A stretch of DNA of 64,000 nt, taken from the NCBI RefSeq assembly GCF_900046475.1, contig NZ_FCOU01000009.1, positions 1 to 64,000 on the forward strand. Reading direction: 5' to 3'. Under the pieces are notes generated by a model. It did no database searches and was not told the origin of the DNA. It worked only from the letters and a program-made list of their open reading frames with translations. The translations under genes were made by a program, and so were the position numbers. Of this stretch, positions 9,064 through 17,346 are shown one piece after another; the first letter of the stretch is position 1; each line of letters starts with the position of its first letter. The stretch comes from Collinsella ihumii. GTDB taxonomy: Bacteria; Actinomycetota; Coriobacteriia; Coriobacteriales; Coriobacteriaceae.

Positions 9064-9582
9064 ATGCGGGGACATGAGGAACTGCAGCGCCAGATCGACG
9101 AGATGGCGCATGAGGTCGTTGCGCGCTGCTCGGAGCGCGGGGTCACCGTCGCTTCGGCCGAGTCGCTGACCGCGGGCATGGTCTGCTCGTCGATCGCGGG
9201 CGTCCCCGGTGCCTCCGAGATCCTGCGCGGAGGGGCCGTCACCTACGTCAACGAGATCAAGCATGCGGTCCTCGGGGTGAGCAGCGACTCGCTCGAGCGC
9301 TTCACCGAGGTCTCGCATCCGGTTGCCCGCGAGATGGCGACGGGTGCGCGCAGCCTGTTTTCGACCGACATCGCGGTGAGTCTGACGGGTTATGCCGGAC
9401 CTACCGGTGGGACCGAAGAGAACCCTGTCGGAACGGTGTATCTGGGAATCGCCAGCGATGCGGGCGTCCGTTCCGTGCGCGAGGTTTTCGAGGGAGACCG
9501 GCTCGGCGTCAGGATGCGCGCCGCCATACGGGCGCTGCAGCTCATACTCGAGTGTCTGGACGAATGCACTGAAAGCAGGTAG
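9064..9582 (+). CDS. cinA: CinA-type nicotinamide-nucleotide amidohydrolase (PncC domain)
   Basis: 172 residues, matching the stand-alone CinA C-terminal domain, with the family blocks VASAESLTAGM, GGAVTYVNEIKHAVLGV and SLTGYAGPTGGTEENPVGTVYLG. The domain deamidates nicotinamide mononucleotide to the nicotinate form for NAD recycling. The N-terminal molybdopterin-like domain of full-length CinA is absent, as in many bacteria. The gene is followed by a 270-base gap containing the recA promoter. Confidence 0.9.
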   Translation: MRGHEELQRQIDEMAHEVVARCSERGVTVASAESLTAGMVCSSIAGVPGASEILRGGAVTYVNEIKHAVLGVSSDSLERFTEVSHPVAREMATGARSLFSTDIAVSLTGYAGPTGGTEENPVGTVYLGIASDAGVRSVREVFEGDRLGVRMRAAIRALQLILECLDECTESR

Positions 9583-9793
9583 CTGACTGCTCTTGATACG
9601 CGTGGCCCGTCATGTCCTTTTGCGGATGCATCGCGCGGCAGTGCATGCAGGCCCACAGTTAAATCCACGTGGATGAGGCTCCGTAGCTGCCGGTTTGGAA
9701 TCCGGTCGGACCTGGTGCAGGGCTCGTCGGAGACCCGTCGGGGCACACAGGACATCTCGTCGGGGACGTACTCTAGGATATCCTCGTCAGTTC

Positions 9794-9822
9794 TTGACTG
9801 CGAACAGCTGTTCGAATATAGT
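9794..9822 (+). promoter_or_regulatory. recA promoter with LexA (SOS) box in the spacer
   Basis: TTGACT (9794-9799) and TATAGT (9817-9822) are separated by 17 bases. The perfect palindrome CGAACAGCTGTTCG (9801-9814) fills most of the spacer and matches the Gram-positive/actinobacterial LexA box CGAAC-N4-GTTCG. A LexA dimer here would block RNA polymerase, so recA should be SOS-induced. Confidence 0.9.
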
Positions 9823-9852
9823 CAAGACGGTAACGTTCTAGGGAGGATTCGC

Positions 9853-10947
9853 ATGGCAAAGAGTTCAGGTCCGGCGCGCCAGATTCACGAGCGCACGTTC
9901 GGCGAAGAACGCGACAAGATGATCGACTTGACCAAGGCCGACATCGAGAAGAAGTTCGGCAAGGGCGCCATCATGCGCTATGGCGACGGAGGTCCTGAGC
10001 TCGAGATCGAAGCGATTCCCACCGGAGCGCTGGCTCTCGACGCAGCATTGGGTATCGGAGGAGTTCCGCGCGGGCGCATCATTGAGATCTATGGACCCGA
10101 GTCTTCCGGTAAGACCACGCTTGCGCTCGAGATCTGCGCCGAAGCGCAGGCGGCTGGCGGTGTCGTTGCGTTTATCGACGCCGAGCACGCGCTCGATCCC
10201 GGTTATGCCGCCCGCATCGGCGTCGATATCGACGAGGTGCTCATCTCGCAGCCCGATACCGGCGAACAGGCCCTCGAGATCTGCGACATGCTCGTGCGCT
10301 CCGGCGCCATCGACGTCGTCGTCATCGACTCGGTCGCCGCGCTCGTGCCCCGCGCCGAGATCGAGGGCGAGATCGGCGACTCCTCGGTTGGCCTGCAGGC
10401 GCGCCTCATGAGCCAGGCGCTGCGCAAGCTTGCCGGCTCCCTCGCCAAATCGCGTACGACCTGCATCTTCATCAACCAGCTGCGCGAGAAGATCGGCGTC
10501 ATGTTCGGAAATCCCGAGACCACGACCGGCGGTCGCGCCCTCAAGTTCTTCTCGTCGGTCCGTATCGATATCCGCCGCATCGACCAGATCAAGAACGGTC
10601 AGGAGGTCGTGGGCAGCCGCGTGCGCTGCAAAGTCGTCAAGAATAAGGTCGCGGCCCCCTTCAGGACCGCTGAGTTCGACATCATGTACGGTACGGGTAT
10701 CTCCAAAGAAGGCTCTATCCTGGATATGGGCGTCGACTTCGGCATCGTGACCAAATCGGGCGCATGGTACACCTATGAGACCGAGCGCTTGGGTCAGGGT
10801 CGTGAAGCCGCCAAGGAGTTCCTGCGCACGAACCCCGGCCTCGCTGAGGAGATCGAGCACAAGGTGCGCGTCTCCTGCGGGCTTGAATTCGAGGACGAGC
10901 CGGTGGGGGAGGCCGTCGATCTGACGACCGGTCCCGCTGAGGAGTAG
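9853..10947 (+). CDS. recA: Recombinase RecA
   Basis: 364 residues. Walker [10 protein letters not shown] is at 81-89, with the RecA signature [14 protein letters not shown] and the MAW-type loops present. The ATG at 9853 has GGGAGG upstream; an in-frame extension to 9673 would cross the promoter and is rejected. RecA forms filaments on single-stranded DNA, drives strand exchange, and stimulates LexA self-cleavage (lexA is at 19393). recX starts two bases after the stop. Confidence 0.97.
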   Translation: MAKSSGPARQIHERTFGEERDKMIDLTKADIEKKFGKGAIMRYGDGGPELEIEAIPTGALALDAALGIGGVPRGRIIEIYGPESSGKTTLALEICAEAQAAGGVVAFIDAEHALDPGYAARIGVDIDEVLISQPDTGEQALEICDMLVRSGAIDVVVIDSVAALVPRAEIEGEIGDSSVGLQARLMSQALRKLAGSLAKSRTTCIFINQLREKIGVMFGNPETTTGGRALKFFSSVRIDIRRIDQIKNGQEVVGSRVRCKVVKNKVAAPFRTAEFDIMYGTGISKEGSILDMGVDFGIVTKSGAWYTYETERLGQGREAAKEFLRTNPGLAEEIEHKVRVSCGLEFEDEPVGEAVDLTTGPAEE

Positions 10948-10949
10948 CC

Positions 10950-11636
10950 ATGGGGGAACAGGGCGCGACGGCTGCCGAGGCCGTTGCCCTCGAGGTGAGG
11001 CTTCCCGACGCCGCGGCGCGTGCCCGGGCTCAGGCGTGCGGCCGTAAGCCGATGGCCGAGGTCACGCTTACGCTCGACTCCGGTGATGAGCGCCAGATCG
11101 TCGTGCCCGTCCGCGTGGGCCGCGTGCTCGACGAGGCGGGCATCGCTTTCCCTTGTCCGGTCGATGATGCGTTCGATGCTATCCATGCGCTCGAAGGCCG
11201 CGTGTGCTTCGCCATGATCACAGAGATTCTCTCACGAAGGGATCATGCGGTCGACGAGCTCAGACGGAAGCTCTTGTCGTACGGGTTCCGGACCGAGGAG
11301 ATCGAGCCCGCCATCGCCCACGCCCAAAGCCATCGCTTTGTCGACGACAGCCGTTTTGCTGGCTACTTCATCGAGGAGCGCCTACGCCGCGGCTGGGGAC
11401 GCAGGCGCATCGAGGCCGAGCTCGTGAGGAAAGGCGTCGATCTCGAAGCCGTTCCCGGCTACCCTGAGCGGTACTTTTCCGAGGAAGATGACCTCGCCCG
11501 TGCGCGTGCGGCCCTTGAGCGCAAAACCGTTCCTTCCGAGCGCGCGTTCGAAAAGCTCGTGAGATTCCTCGTGTCACGCGGATTCTCATACGGTATCGCC
11601 TCCGACGCCGTTCGTGATCGTCTTGGGAACCATTGA
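10950..11636 (+). CDS. recX: Regulatory protein RecX
   Basis: 228 residues with three RecX-type tandem helical repeats, recognisable in ITEILSRRDHAVDELRRKL, SHRFVDDSRFAGYFIEERL and FLVSRGFSYGIASDAVRDRL. The N-terminal 80 residues form the variable extension common in Gram-positive RecX. It modulates RecA filaments by direct binding. It is cotranscribed with recA and therefore under the same SOS box. A strong hairpin ends the unit. Confidence 0.85.
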   Translation: MGEQGATAAEAVALEVRLPDAAARARAQACGRKPMAEVTLTLDSGDERQIVVPVRVGRVLDEAGIAFPCPVDDAFDAIHALEGRVCFAMITEILSRRDHAVDELRRKLLSYGFRTEEIEPAIAHAQSHRFVDDSRFAGYFIEERLRRGWGRRRIEAELVRKGVDLEAVPGYPERYFSEEDDLARARAALERKTVPSERAFEKLVRFLVSRGFSYGIASDAVRDRLGNH

Positions 11637-11644
11637 TCAATTCA

Positions 11645-11685
11645 TTTCGCATCGGGCGCCCCCGTGGCGGGCGCCCGATGCGAAA
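11645..11685. terminator. Long hairpin after recX
   Basis: A perfect 17-bp inverted repeat (TTTCGCATCGGGCGCCC and its complement) with a 7-base loop sits nine bases after the recX stop. There is no T-run on the plus side, so it may work with Rho or stabilise the 3' end. Confidence 0.7.
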
Positions 11686-11782
11686 GCAATCGATCAATGC
11701 TTCCCTAGCCGATGTGTGACCGTTGCCGTATTGTGACCTCCGCCGCTCACATATGTATCCTTTCCATACGCCGTCTGCTTGT

Positions 11783-11811
11783 TTGACATCGCGACTGAGT
11801 AAACGTAGGAT
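11783..11811 (+). promoter_or_regulatory. Promoter for rny
   Basis: TTGACA (11783-11788), a 17-base spacer and TAGGAT (11806-11811) form a near-consensus promoter in the gap before rny. Transcription would start near 11818, giving a leader of roughly 170 bases. The gap 11686-11987 holds no gene. A damaged copy of 11782-11847 at 5722 is an assembly artefact, not a repeat. Confidence 0.65.
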
Positions 11812-11916
11812 TAAAAAGTCATTTGTTATGTGATATGCGCTCATCATAGATGAGATTGATATTTGTACTGTCAATGTCGACTTTCATACTGGGTGACTCA
11901 TCCCTAGCAAATGTCT

Positions 11917-11950
11917 CGCCGTCCGTGTGACAGCACGGGCGGTGCTTTGT
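11917..11950 (+). terminator. Terminator/attenuator-like hairpin in the rny leader
   Basis: CGCCGTCCGTG (11917-11927) pairs fully, with two G-T pairs, to CACGGGCGGTG (11934-11944) across a 6-base loop. CTTTGTCTGTTG follows. It lies about 40 bases before the rny start and downstream of the promoter, so it could attenuate rny. Confidence 0.5.
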
Positions 11951-11987
11951 CTGTTGAAGAATGCGTAATGATTAAGGAGAACTGAGC

Positions 11988-13538
11988 ATGGAAGTAGCGA
12001 TCGGCATTGTATGCCTCCTCATCGGGGCTGCCGTTGCCGCAATCGCCATGCGCAGCGCCAAGAGCGGAAGCCTGCGAGAGGCCGATTCGAAGATCGAGTC
12101 GGCTCACGCGGAGGCGGAGCGCTTGATCGGCGATGCCAAGCGTACTGCGGAAACGATGAAGAAAGAGGCCCTGCTCGAGGCCAAGGAAGAGATCATTCAG
12201 AACAAGCAGGCGGCCGAGGCCGAGGAGAAGCAGCGCAAGCGCGAGCTTCGTGCCCTCGAGAACCGCGTCATGCAGCGTGAGGAATCCCTCGATCGCCGCA
12301 ACGACGCGCTCGACAAGCGCGAGCACCAGCTGTCGAGCCAGGCGGGCCAGATCGAGAAGCGCTCCCGTGAGCTCGATCAGCTGGTCGCCAAGCAGACCAC
12401 GGAGCTCGAGCGCATCTCGGAGCTCACCCGCGAGGACGCCCATCGCGAGCTCCTCGATAAGGTTCGCGGCGAAGTGACCCATGAGGCGGCGGCCATCATC
12501 CGCGACTCCGAGCAGCAGGTCCGCGCCGAGTGCCACAAGACCGCCCAGGAGATAATCTCCCTGGCTATCCAGCGCTGCGCCGCCGATCACACCGCCGAGG
12601 TCACGGTCACATCGGTGCATATTCCCTCCGACGACCTCAAGGGTCGCATCATCGGTCGCGAGGGTCGCAACATCCGCACGTTCGAGCAGGTGTCCGGCGT
12701 CAACCTTGTGATCGACGACACGCCCGAGACGGTCGTGCTGTCGAGCTTCGACCCGGTCCGTCGCGAGACGGCGCGCGTCGCGCTCGAGAACCTGATTGCA
12801 GACGGCCGCATTCACCCTGCGCGCATCGAGGAGATGTATCGCAAGGCCTCCGATCTCGTCCAGCAGCGCGTGCGCGATGCGGGCGAGCAGGCCGCGTTCG
12901 ATACCGGCATCCACGATCTGCACCCCGAGCTCGTAAAGACGCTCGGCGCGCTGCGCTACCGCACCTCGTTCGGCCAGAACGTGCTGCAGCATTCCATCGA
13001 GGTCTCCGAGCTCTGCGGCATCATGGCTTCCGAGCTCGGCGTCGACGTGCGCGCCGCCAAGCGCGCCGGCCTCCTGCACGATTTGGGCAAGGCGATCGAT
13101 CACGAGGTCGAGGGCCCGCATGCGGTCATCGGCGCGGATCTCGCCCGCCGCTATGGCGAGAAGCCCGCGATCGTGCACGCCATCGAGGCCCATCACGGCG
13201 ATGTCGACCCCAGCTCGGTGCTCGCGGTCCTCGTTCAGGCCGGCGACGCCATCTCGGCGTCCCGTCCCGGCGCCCGTCGCGAATCCGCTGAAAGCTACAT
13301 CAAGCGCCTCGAGAAGCTCGAGGAGATCGCCAACTCCCATGCCGGCGTCGAGCGCACGTACGCCATGCAGGCAGGCCGCGAGGTCCATGTCATGGTTCAG
13401 CCCGATAAGATCTCCGATGCCCAGGCAACGGTGCTCGCGCATGATATCGCGCATCAGATCGAGGACGAGATGGAGTATCCCGGCCAGGTCCGTGTCGTTG
13501 TTATCCGCGAGAGTCGCGCCGTCGATATCGCCAAGTAG
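11988..13538 (+). CDS. rny: Ribonuclease Y
   Basis: 516 residues with the RNase Y order of parts: an N-terminal transmembrane helix (about 2-20), a long charged coiled coil (about 25-175), a KH domain (around [16 protein letters not shown]), and an HD domain with LLHDLGKA (H364, D365). RNase Y is the membrane-bound endonuclease that starts mRNA decay in many Gram-positives. AAGGAG precedes the ATG. The GHKL gene begins five bases after the stop. Confidence 0.96.
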   Translation: MEVAIGIVCLLIGAAVAAIAMRSAKSGSLREADSKIESAHAEAERLIGDAKRTAETMKKEALLEAKEEIIQNKQAAEAEEKQRKRELRALENRVMQREESLDRRNDALDKREHQLSSQAGQIEKRSRELDQLVAKQTTELERISELTREDAHRELLDKVRGEVTHEAAAIIRDSEQQVRAECHKTAQEIISLAIQRCAADHTAEVTVTSVHIPSDDLKGRIIGREGRNIRTFEQVSGVNLVIDDTPETVVLSSFDPVRRETARVALENLIADGRIHPARIEEMYRKASDLVQQRVRDAGEQAAFDTGIHDLHPELVKTLGALRYRTSFGQNVLQHSIEVSELCGIMASELGVDVRAAKRAGLLHDLGKAIDHEVEGPHAVIGADLARRYGEKPAIVHAIEAHHGDVDPSSVLAVLVQAGDAISASRPGARRESAESYIKRLEKLEEIANSHAGVERTYAMQAGREVHVMVQPDKISDAQATVLAHDIAHQIEDEMEYPGQVRVVVIRESRAVDIAK

Positions 13539-13543
13539 CGCCC

Positions 13544-14632
13544 ATGTCTGACGCGAACGAGCTCATTTCGTTTATCGCCTCCATGTCTGGTGAGGGGAAC
13601 CTGCGCGTCGAGGAGAATCTCGGCGAGGGTTTCGTGAAGCTTCGCGTCTCCGAGGCTGAGCGCCGTCAGGCCAAGCACGACATCCAGCATGTCGAGGACA
13701 TCGTTATCGAGATGCTTCGCAACGCGCGCGATGCCGGCGCCACGAAAATCTATGTCGCCACAGCTAAAGAGGAGCGTGTTCGCACGCTCCTCTTTCTTGA
13801 TAACGGTTCCGGCATTCCGTCCGACATGCACGAGCGCATCTTCGACGCACGCGTGACCTCGAAGCTCGAGACAATGAAGATGGACCAGTGGGGCGTCCAC
13901 GGGCGCGGCATGGCGCTGTTCTCCATTCGCCAGAACGCCGAGTCCGCGCACGTGGTCACCTCCGCTCCCGGCAAGGGCTCGGCGATTCGCGTGGTCGTCG
14001 ACACCGATAAGCTCTCCGAGCGCGCCGACCAGTCGACATGGCCCTTAGCGGAGAAGGATGACGCGGGGGTTTTCAGCTGCACGCGCGGGCCGCACAACAT
14101 CATTCGCTCGGCATGCGAGTTCGCCTTGAGCGAGCTGCACGGCTGCGACGTCTTTCTCGGCTCTCCGGCCGAGATCGCAGCGACGCTGTTCTCCCATGCC
14201 TCTTCTTCGCTCGATGCCTCGACGCTGCTGTTCGTCGATGACGCCAACCAGCTTCCCGTCATCGATCGCCTGGGGAATGCGGGAGATGCCTCAGACTTCA
14301 TGCGCGTTGCCAAGGAGATCGGCATCGATGTGTCCGAGCGCACGGCGCATCGCATCCTCGCCGGCACCATAAAGCCGGTACGGAGCGTCTCCGCGCGCCT
14401 GCTTCGCGAGAGGACCAAGGCGGCGCCGAAGCAGGTGGGGCCCGTCGATCTGGCGCGCGACAGGCGTGGGCTTAAGATCGCCCACGAGGACCTGAGCCAG
14501 TTCTCTCGAGCGGTCGAGCGCGATTTCAACGAGCTCGCGTCCCGGTACTATCTGAATCTCGTCAACGATCCCAAGATCCGGGTGACGCGCGACCGCATCA
14601 CCATCACGTTCGATATCGGCAAGGAGGAATAG
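13544..14632 (+). CDS. Unnamed GHKL-fold ATP-binding protein in the rny-spoVS cluster
   Basis: 362 residues. The first half is a GHKL ATPase domain: N-box EMLRNARDA (E56, N60, D63), G1 box DNGSGIP (86-92), G2-like GVHGRGMALF (117-126), and GKGSAIRV (143-150). The spacing is closer to Hsp90/MutL-type ATPases than to a normal sensor kinase. There is no dimerisation histidine domain, signal peptide or membrane segment. The second half (about 190-362) is mostly helical and unfamiliar. It sits between RNase Y and a SpoVS-like protein, the place of ymdB in Bacillus. A role in RNA metabolism or signalling is possible but is only an inference from position. Confidence 0.8.
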   Translation: MSDANELISFIASMSGEGNLRVEENLGEGFVKLRVSEAERRQAKHDIQHVEDIVIEMLRNARDAGATKIYVATAKEERVRTLLFLDNGSGIPSDMHERIFDARVTSKLETMKMDQWGVHGRGMALFSIRQNAESAHVVTSAPGKGSAIRVVVDTDKLSERADQSTWPLAEKDDAGVFSCTRGPHNIIRSACEFALSELHGCDVFLGSPAEIAATLFSHASSSLDASTLLFVDDANQLPVIDRLGNAGDASDFMRVAKEIGIDVSERTAHRILAGTIKPVRSVSARLLRERTKAAPKQVGPVDLARDRRGLKIAHEDLSQFSRAVERDFNELASRYYLNLVNDPKIRVTRDRITITFDIGKEE

Positions 14633-14717
14633 CCGCTCACTGCTTGTATCAGGGGGTCCGATACGATAAAGTCTTCATAATGCCTTAATTATGCACTACA
14701 CGCAGGAGAAATGTAGC

Positions 14718-15038
14718 ATGGAGTTCCTGAAGGTATCGAGCAAGTCGTCGCCCGCGTCGGTTGCCGGCGCCATTGCCGGTATGGTAAAAGACGGCGTGCC
14801 CGTCAATATGCAATGCGTCGGAGCTGGCGCGGTGAACCAGGCGATCAAGGCCATCGCGATCGCTCGTGGTTTTCTGATTCCCACCGGGTTCGACATCTCG
14901 TGCGCTCCGGTTTTCTCCGATATCCTTATCAACGGTGAATCCCGTACGGCGATCAGGCTCTCGGTGTACGTGCATCGGCTTTCCGCGAAGGCGGGCGACA
15001 CCTTCGATTTCACAGACGATAATCTTCGAGTCGGGTAG
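14718..15038 (+). CDS. spoVS: SpoVS-like Alba-superfamily protein
   Basis: 106 residues. Residues 1-86 match stage V sporulation protein S closely (EFLKVSSKSSPASVAGAIAG; VGAGAVNQAIKAIAIARG; DISCAPVFSDI; RTAIRLSV). About 20 extra residues follow, longer than the usual 86. The ATG at 14718 has AGGAGA upstream; an in-frame ATG at 14691 lacks a ribosome site. Alba-fold proteins bind nucleic acids. No other sporulation gene is visible, and Coriobacteriia are not spore formers, so the role is probably general. It is three bases upstream of miaB. Confidence 0.88.
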   Translation: MEFLKVSSKSSPASVAGAIAGMVKDGVPVNMQCVGAGAVNQAIKAIAIARGFLIPTGFDISCAPVFSDILINGESRTAIRLSVYVHRLSAKAGDTFDFTDDNLRVG

Positions 15039-15041
15039 GGT

Positions 15042-16400
15042 ATGCAATCCTCTGTTCTTTCCGGTAAAACCTATTTCATCCGTACGTTCGGCTGCCAAAT
15101 GAATATGCATGATTCGGAGCGCGTGAGCGGTCTTCTGGATTCGTGCGGATGCCTTGAGGTGGCTGAGCCCGCCGAGGCGGACATCGTCGTCTTCATGACG
15201 TGCTGCGTGCGCGAGGCGGCAGACACCCGTCTGTACGGTCAGTGCTCTTCCTGCAAGAGCCTTCCCGCGCCTCCGGGCGGCAAGCGCGTGATCGCGGTCG
15301 GCGGCTGCATCGCGCAGCGCGACGGTGCCGGCCTGTTGACGAATCTCGATAACGTGGACGTCATCTTCGGTACGGCGTCCATCGCCCATGTCGCAGAACT
15401 GCTCGAGCAGGCGTTTGTTGAGGGCGGCCACCATATCCGCTGCGAAGAGAAGGACTCCGGCGCCGCGACGGACATGCCGTGGCACCGCGCTGAGAACTAT
15501 CGCGCTTGGGTTCCCATCATGACGGGCTGCAACAACTTCTGCAGCTACTGCATCGTCCCCTATGTCCGCGGACGCGAGAAGAGCCGCTCGTTCGAGGAGA
15601 TCGTCGACGAGGTCACGGGGCTCGTCCGCATCGGCGTGCGCGAGATCACGCTGCTCGGTCAGAACGTGAACTCCTATGGGCGCGACCTGTTCGGGGCTCC
15701 CCGTTTTGCGGAGCTGCTGCGCGCGGTGGGCGATACCGGCATCGAGCGCATCTTCTTCACGTCGTCCCATCCGAAAGACCTTCTGCCCGAGACCATCGAT
15801 GCCATGGCGGAGGTTCCCGCGGTGATGCCGCAGCTGCATCTGGCGGTCCAGTCCGGTTCCTCCCGCATCCTCAAGTTGATGAACCGCCGCTATACCCGTG
15901 AGCAGTACCTTGCGCTCATCGACCAGGTTCGGGAGCGGATACCCGACATCGCGCTTTCCACGGATATCATCGTCGGTTTCCCTGGTGAGACCGAGGAGGA
16001 CTTCGAGCAGACGCTGTCGTTGGCGGAGCAGGTGGGATACGCGCATGCGTTCACGTTCATCTACTCTAAGCGAGCGGGCACGCCGGCGGCGACCATCGAG
16101 GACCCCACGCCGCGCGATGTCATCCTCGAGCGCTTCAACCGTCTCGTGAAGGTCATCGAGGACGGCGCGTACGCCTACAACCAGCACGATCTCCATACGG
16201 TTGTGCCCATGCTCGTCGAGGGCACCTCGAAAAAGGATGCGACCAGGCTTCTGGGCAAGAGCCCCAAGAACCAGACGGTTCACGCTCCGATTCCCGAGGG
16301 GTACACGGTGGACGAGCTTATCGGCAAGATCGTCGACGTCGACGTCGATCGTGCGCGCACCTGGTATCTGTCTGGAACGGTGGTCGGATCTCCGCGATGA
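15042..16400 (+). CDS. miaB: tRNA-2-methylthio-N6-dimethylallyladenosine synthase MiaB
   Basis: 452 residues. UPF0004 cysteines are C18 (FGCQMN), C54 (TCCVRE) and C89 (GGC). The radical-SAM triad is C163/C167/C170 in CNNFCSYC, and a TRAM domain is at the end. FGCQMN and CNNFCSYC identify MiaB rather than RimO. It methylthiolates i6A37 in tRNAs reading UNN codons. Its last four bases overlap the start of miaA, the enzyme that makes its substrate, so the two modification steps are translationally coupled. Confidence 0.95.
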   Translation: MQSSVLSGKTYFIRTFGCQMNMHDSERVSGLLDSCGCLEVAEPAEADIVVFMTCCVREAADTRLYGQCSSCKSLPAPPGGKRVIAVGGCIAQRDGAGLLTNLDNVDVIFGTASIAHVAELLEQAFVEGGHHIRCEEKDSGAATDMPWHRAENYRAWVPIMTGCNNFCSYCIVPYVRGREKSRSFEEIVDEVTGLVRIGVREITLLGQNVNSYGRDLFGAPRFAELLRAVGDTGIERIFFTSSHPKDLLPETIDAMAEVPAVMPQLHLAVQSGSSRILKLMNRRYTREQYLALIDQVRERIPDIALSTDIIVGFPGETEEDFEQTLSLAEQVGYAHAFTFIYSKRAGTPAATIEDPTPRDVILERFNRLVKVIEDGAYAYNQHDLHTVVPMLVEGTSKKDATRLLGKSPKNQTVHAPIPEGYTVDELIGKIVDVDVDRARTWYLSGTVVGSPR

Positions 16401-17344
16401 GTGACGGCAGGGGAGAGACGCAGGTAAAGCCGGTCATCGCGATCGTCGGCCCCACGGCGTCCGGCAAGAGCGCGGTGGCCGACGAGGTTGCCGTCCGGCT
16501 CGATACGGAAGTCATTTCCGCGGATGCCATGCAGGTGTATCGGGGCATGGATATCGGCACGGCCAAAACGCCGGTGGCTGAGCGCCGGGTCCCGCTGCTG
16601 CTCGTCGATATCGTCGATCCCTGCGAGGCCTACTCGGCAGCGCTGTACCAGATCGATGCCCGCCGCGAGATAGACCGATTGCTCGGATGCGGCAAAGCGC
16701 CCATTTTGTGCGGCGGGACGGGTCTCTATGTCCGAGCCGCCCTCGATGAGATGGACTTCCCGAGCGGCGATGTCGAGAGCTCGTCCCGCATGCGGTATCA
16801 GGCCATGGCGGCGGAGCTGGGCGATGAGGGGATCCACGCCGTGCTTTCCGAACGCGACCCGCGCAGCGCCGCCCTGATCCATCCCCATAACGTGCGCAGG
16901 ACGATTCGTGCCCTCGAGATGCTCGACGAGGGGGTGTCGTATGCCGATCAAAGCTCGGGATTCTCTTGTCCCCGCGCTCGGTACGAGAGCATGCAGTTCG
17001 CGCTGACCATGGATCGGCAGCGGCTGTACTCTCGCATCGACGAACGCGTGGACCAGATGGTGCGCGCAGGCCTTGTCGACGAGGTCCGCGAACTCGTGGC
17101 GCACGGCGCCGCGGATGCATTGACCTCGCGGCAGGCAATCGGGTACAAGGAGATTATCGACGCCCTCGAGCATCGTTGCACGATGTCCGAGGCGATCGAT
17201 ACCATCAAGATGCGCTCACGTCGCTATGCCAAGCGCCAGCTTTCCTGGTTCAGGCGCGATGGGCGCATCGTTTGGCTTGATATGGACGAGATGGGCGTCG
17301 AGCAGGCCGCTCAACGCATCATCGAAGAATACGAGAGAGGCTGA
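16397..17344 (+). CDS. miaA: tRNA dimethylallyltransferase MiaA
   Basis: 315 residues with the P-loop GPTASGKSAVADEVA, the substrate motif DAMQVYRGMDIGTAKTP, and the C-terminal RQAIGYKEI region. It transfers dimethylallyl to A37 of tRNA, preparing the base for MiaB. It starts within the miaB stop (ATGA). In Bacillus hfq follows miaA, but here hflX follows directly, two bases later, with no hfq between. Confidence 0.94.
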   Translation: MSDGRGETQVKPVIAIVGPTASGKSAVADEVAVRLDTEVISADAMQVYRGMDIGTAKTPVAERRVPLLLVDIVDPCEAYSAALYQIDARREIDRLLGCGKAPILCGGTGLYVRAALDEMDFPSGDVESSSRMRYQAMAAELGDEGIHAVLSERDPRSAALIHPHNVRRTIRALEMLDEGVSYADQSSGFSCPRARYESMQFALTMDRQRLYSRIDERVDQMVRAGLVDEVRELVAHGAADALTSRQAIGYKEIIDALEHRCTMSEAIDTIKMRSRRYAKRQLSWFRRDGRIVWLDMDEMGVEQAAQRIIEEYERG

Positions 17345-17346
17345 GT

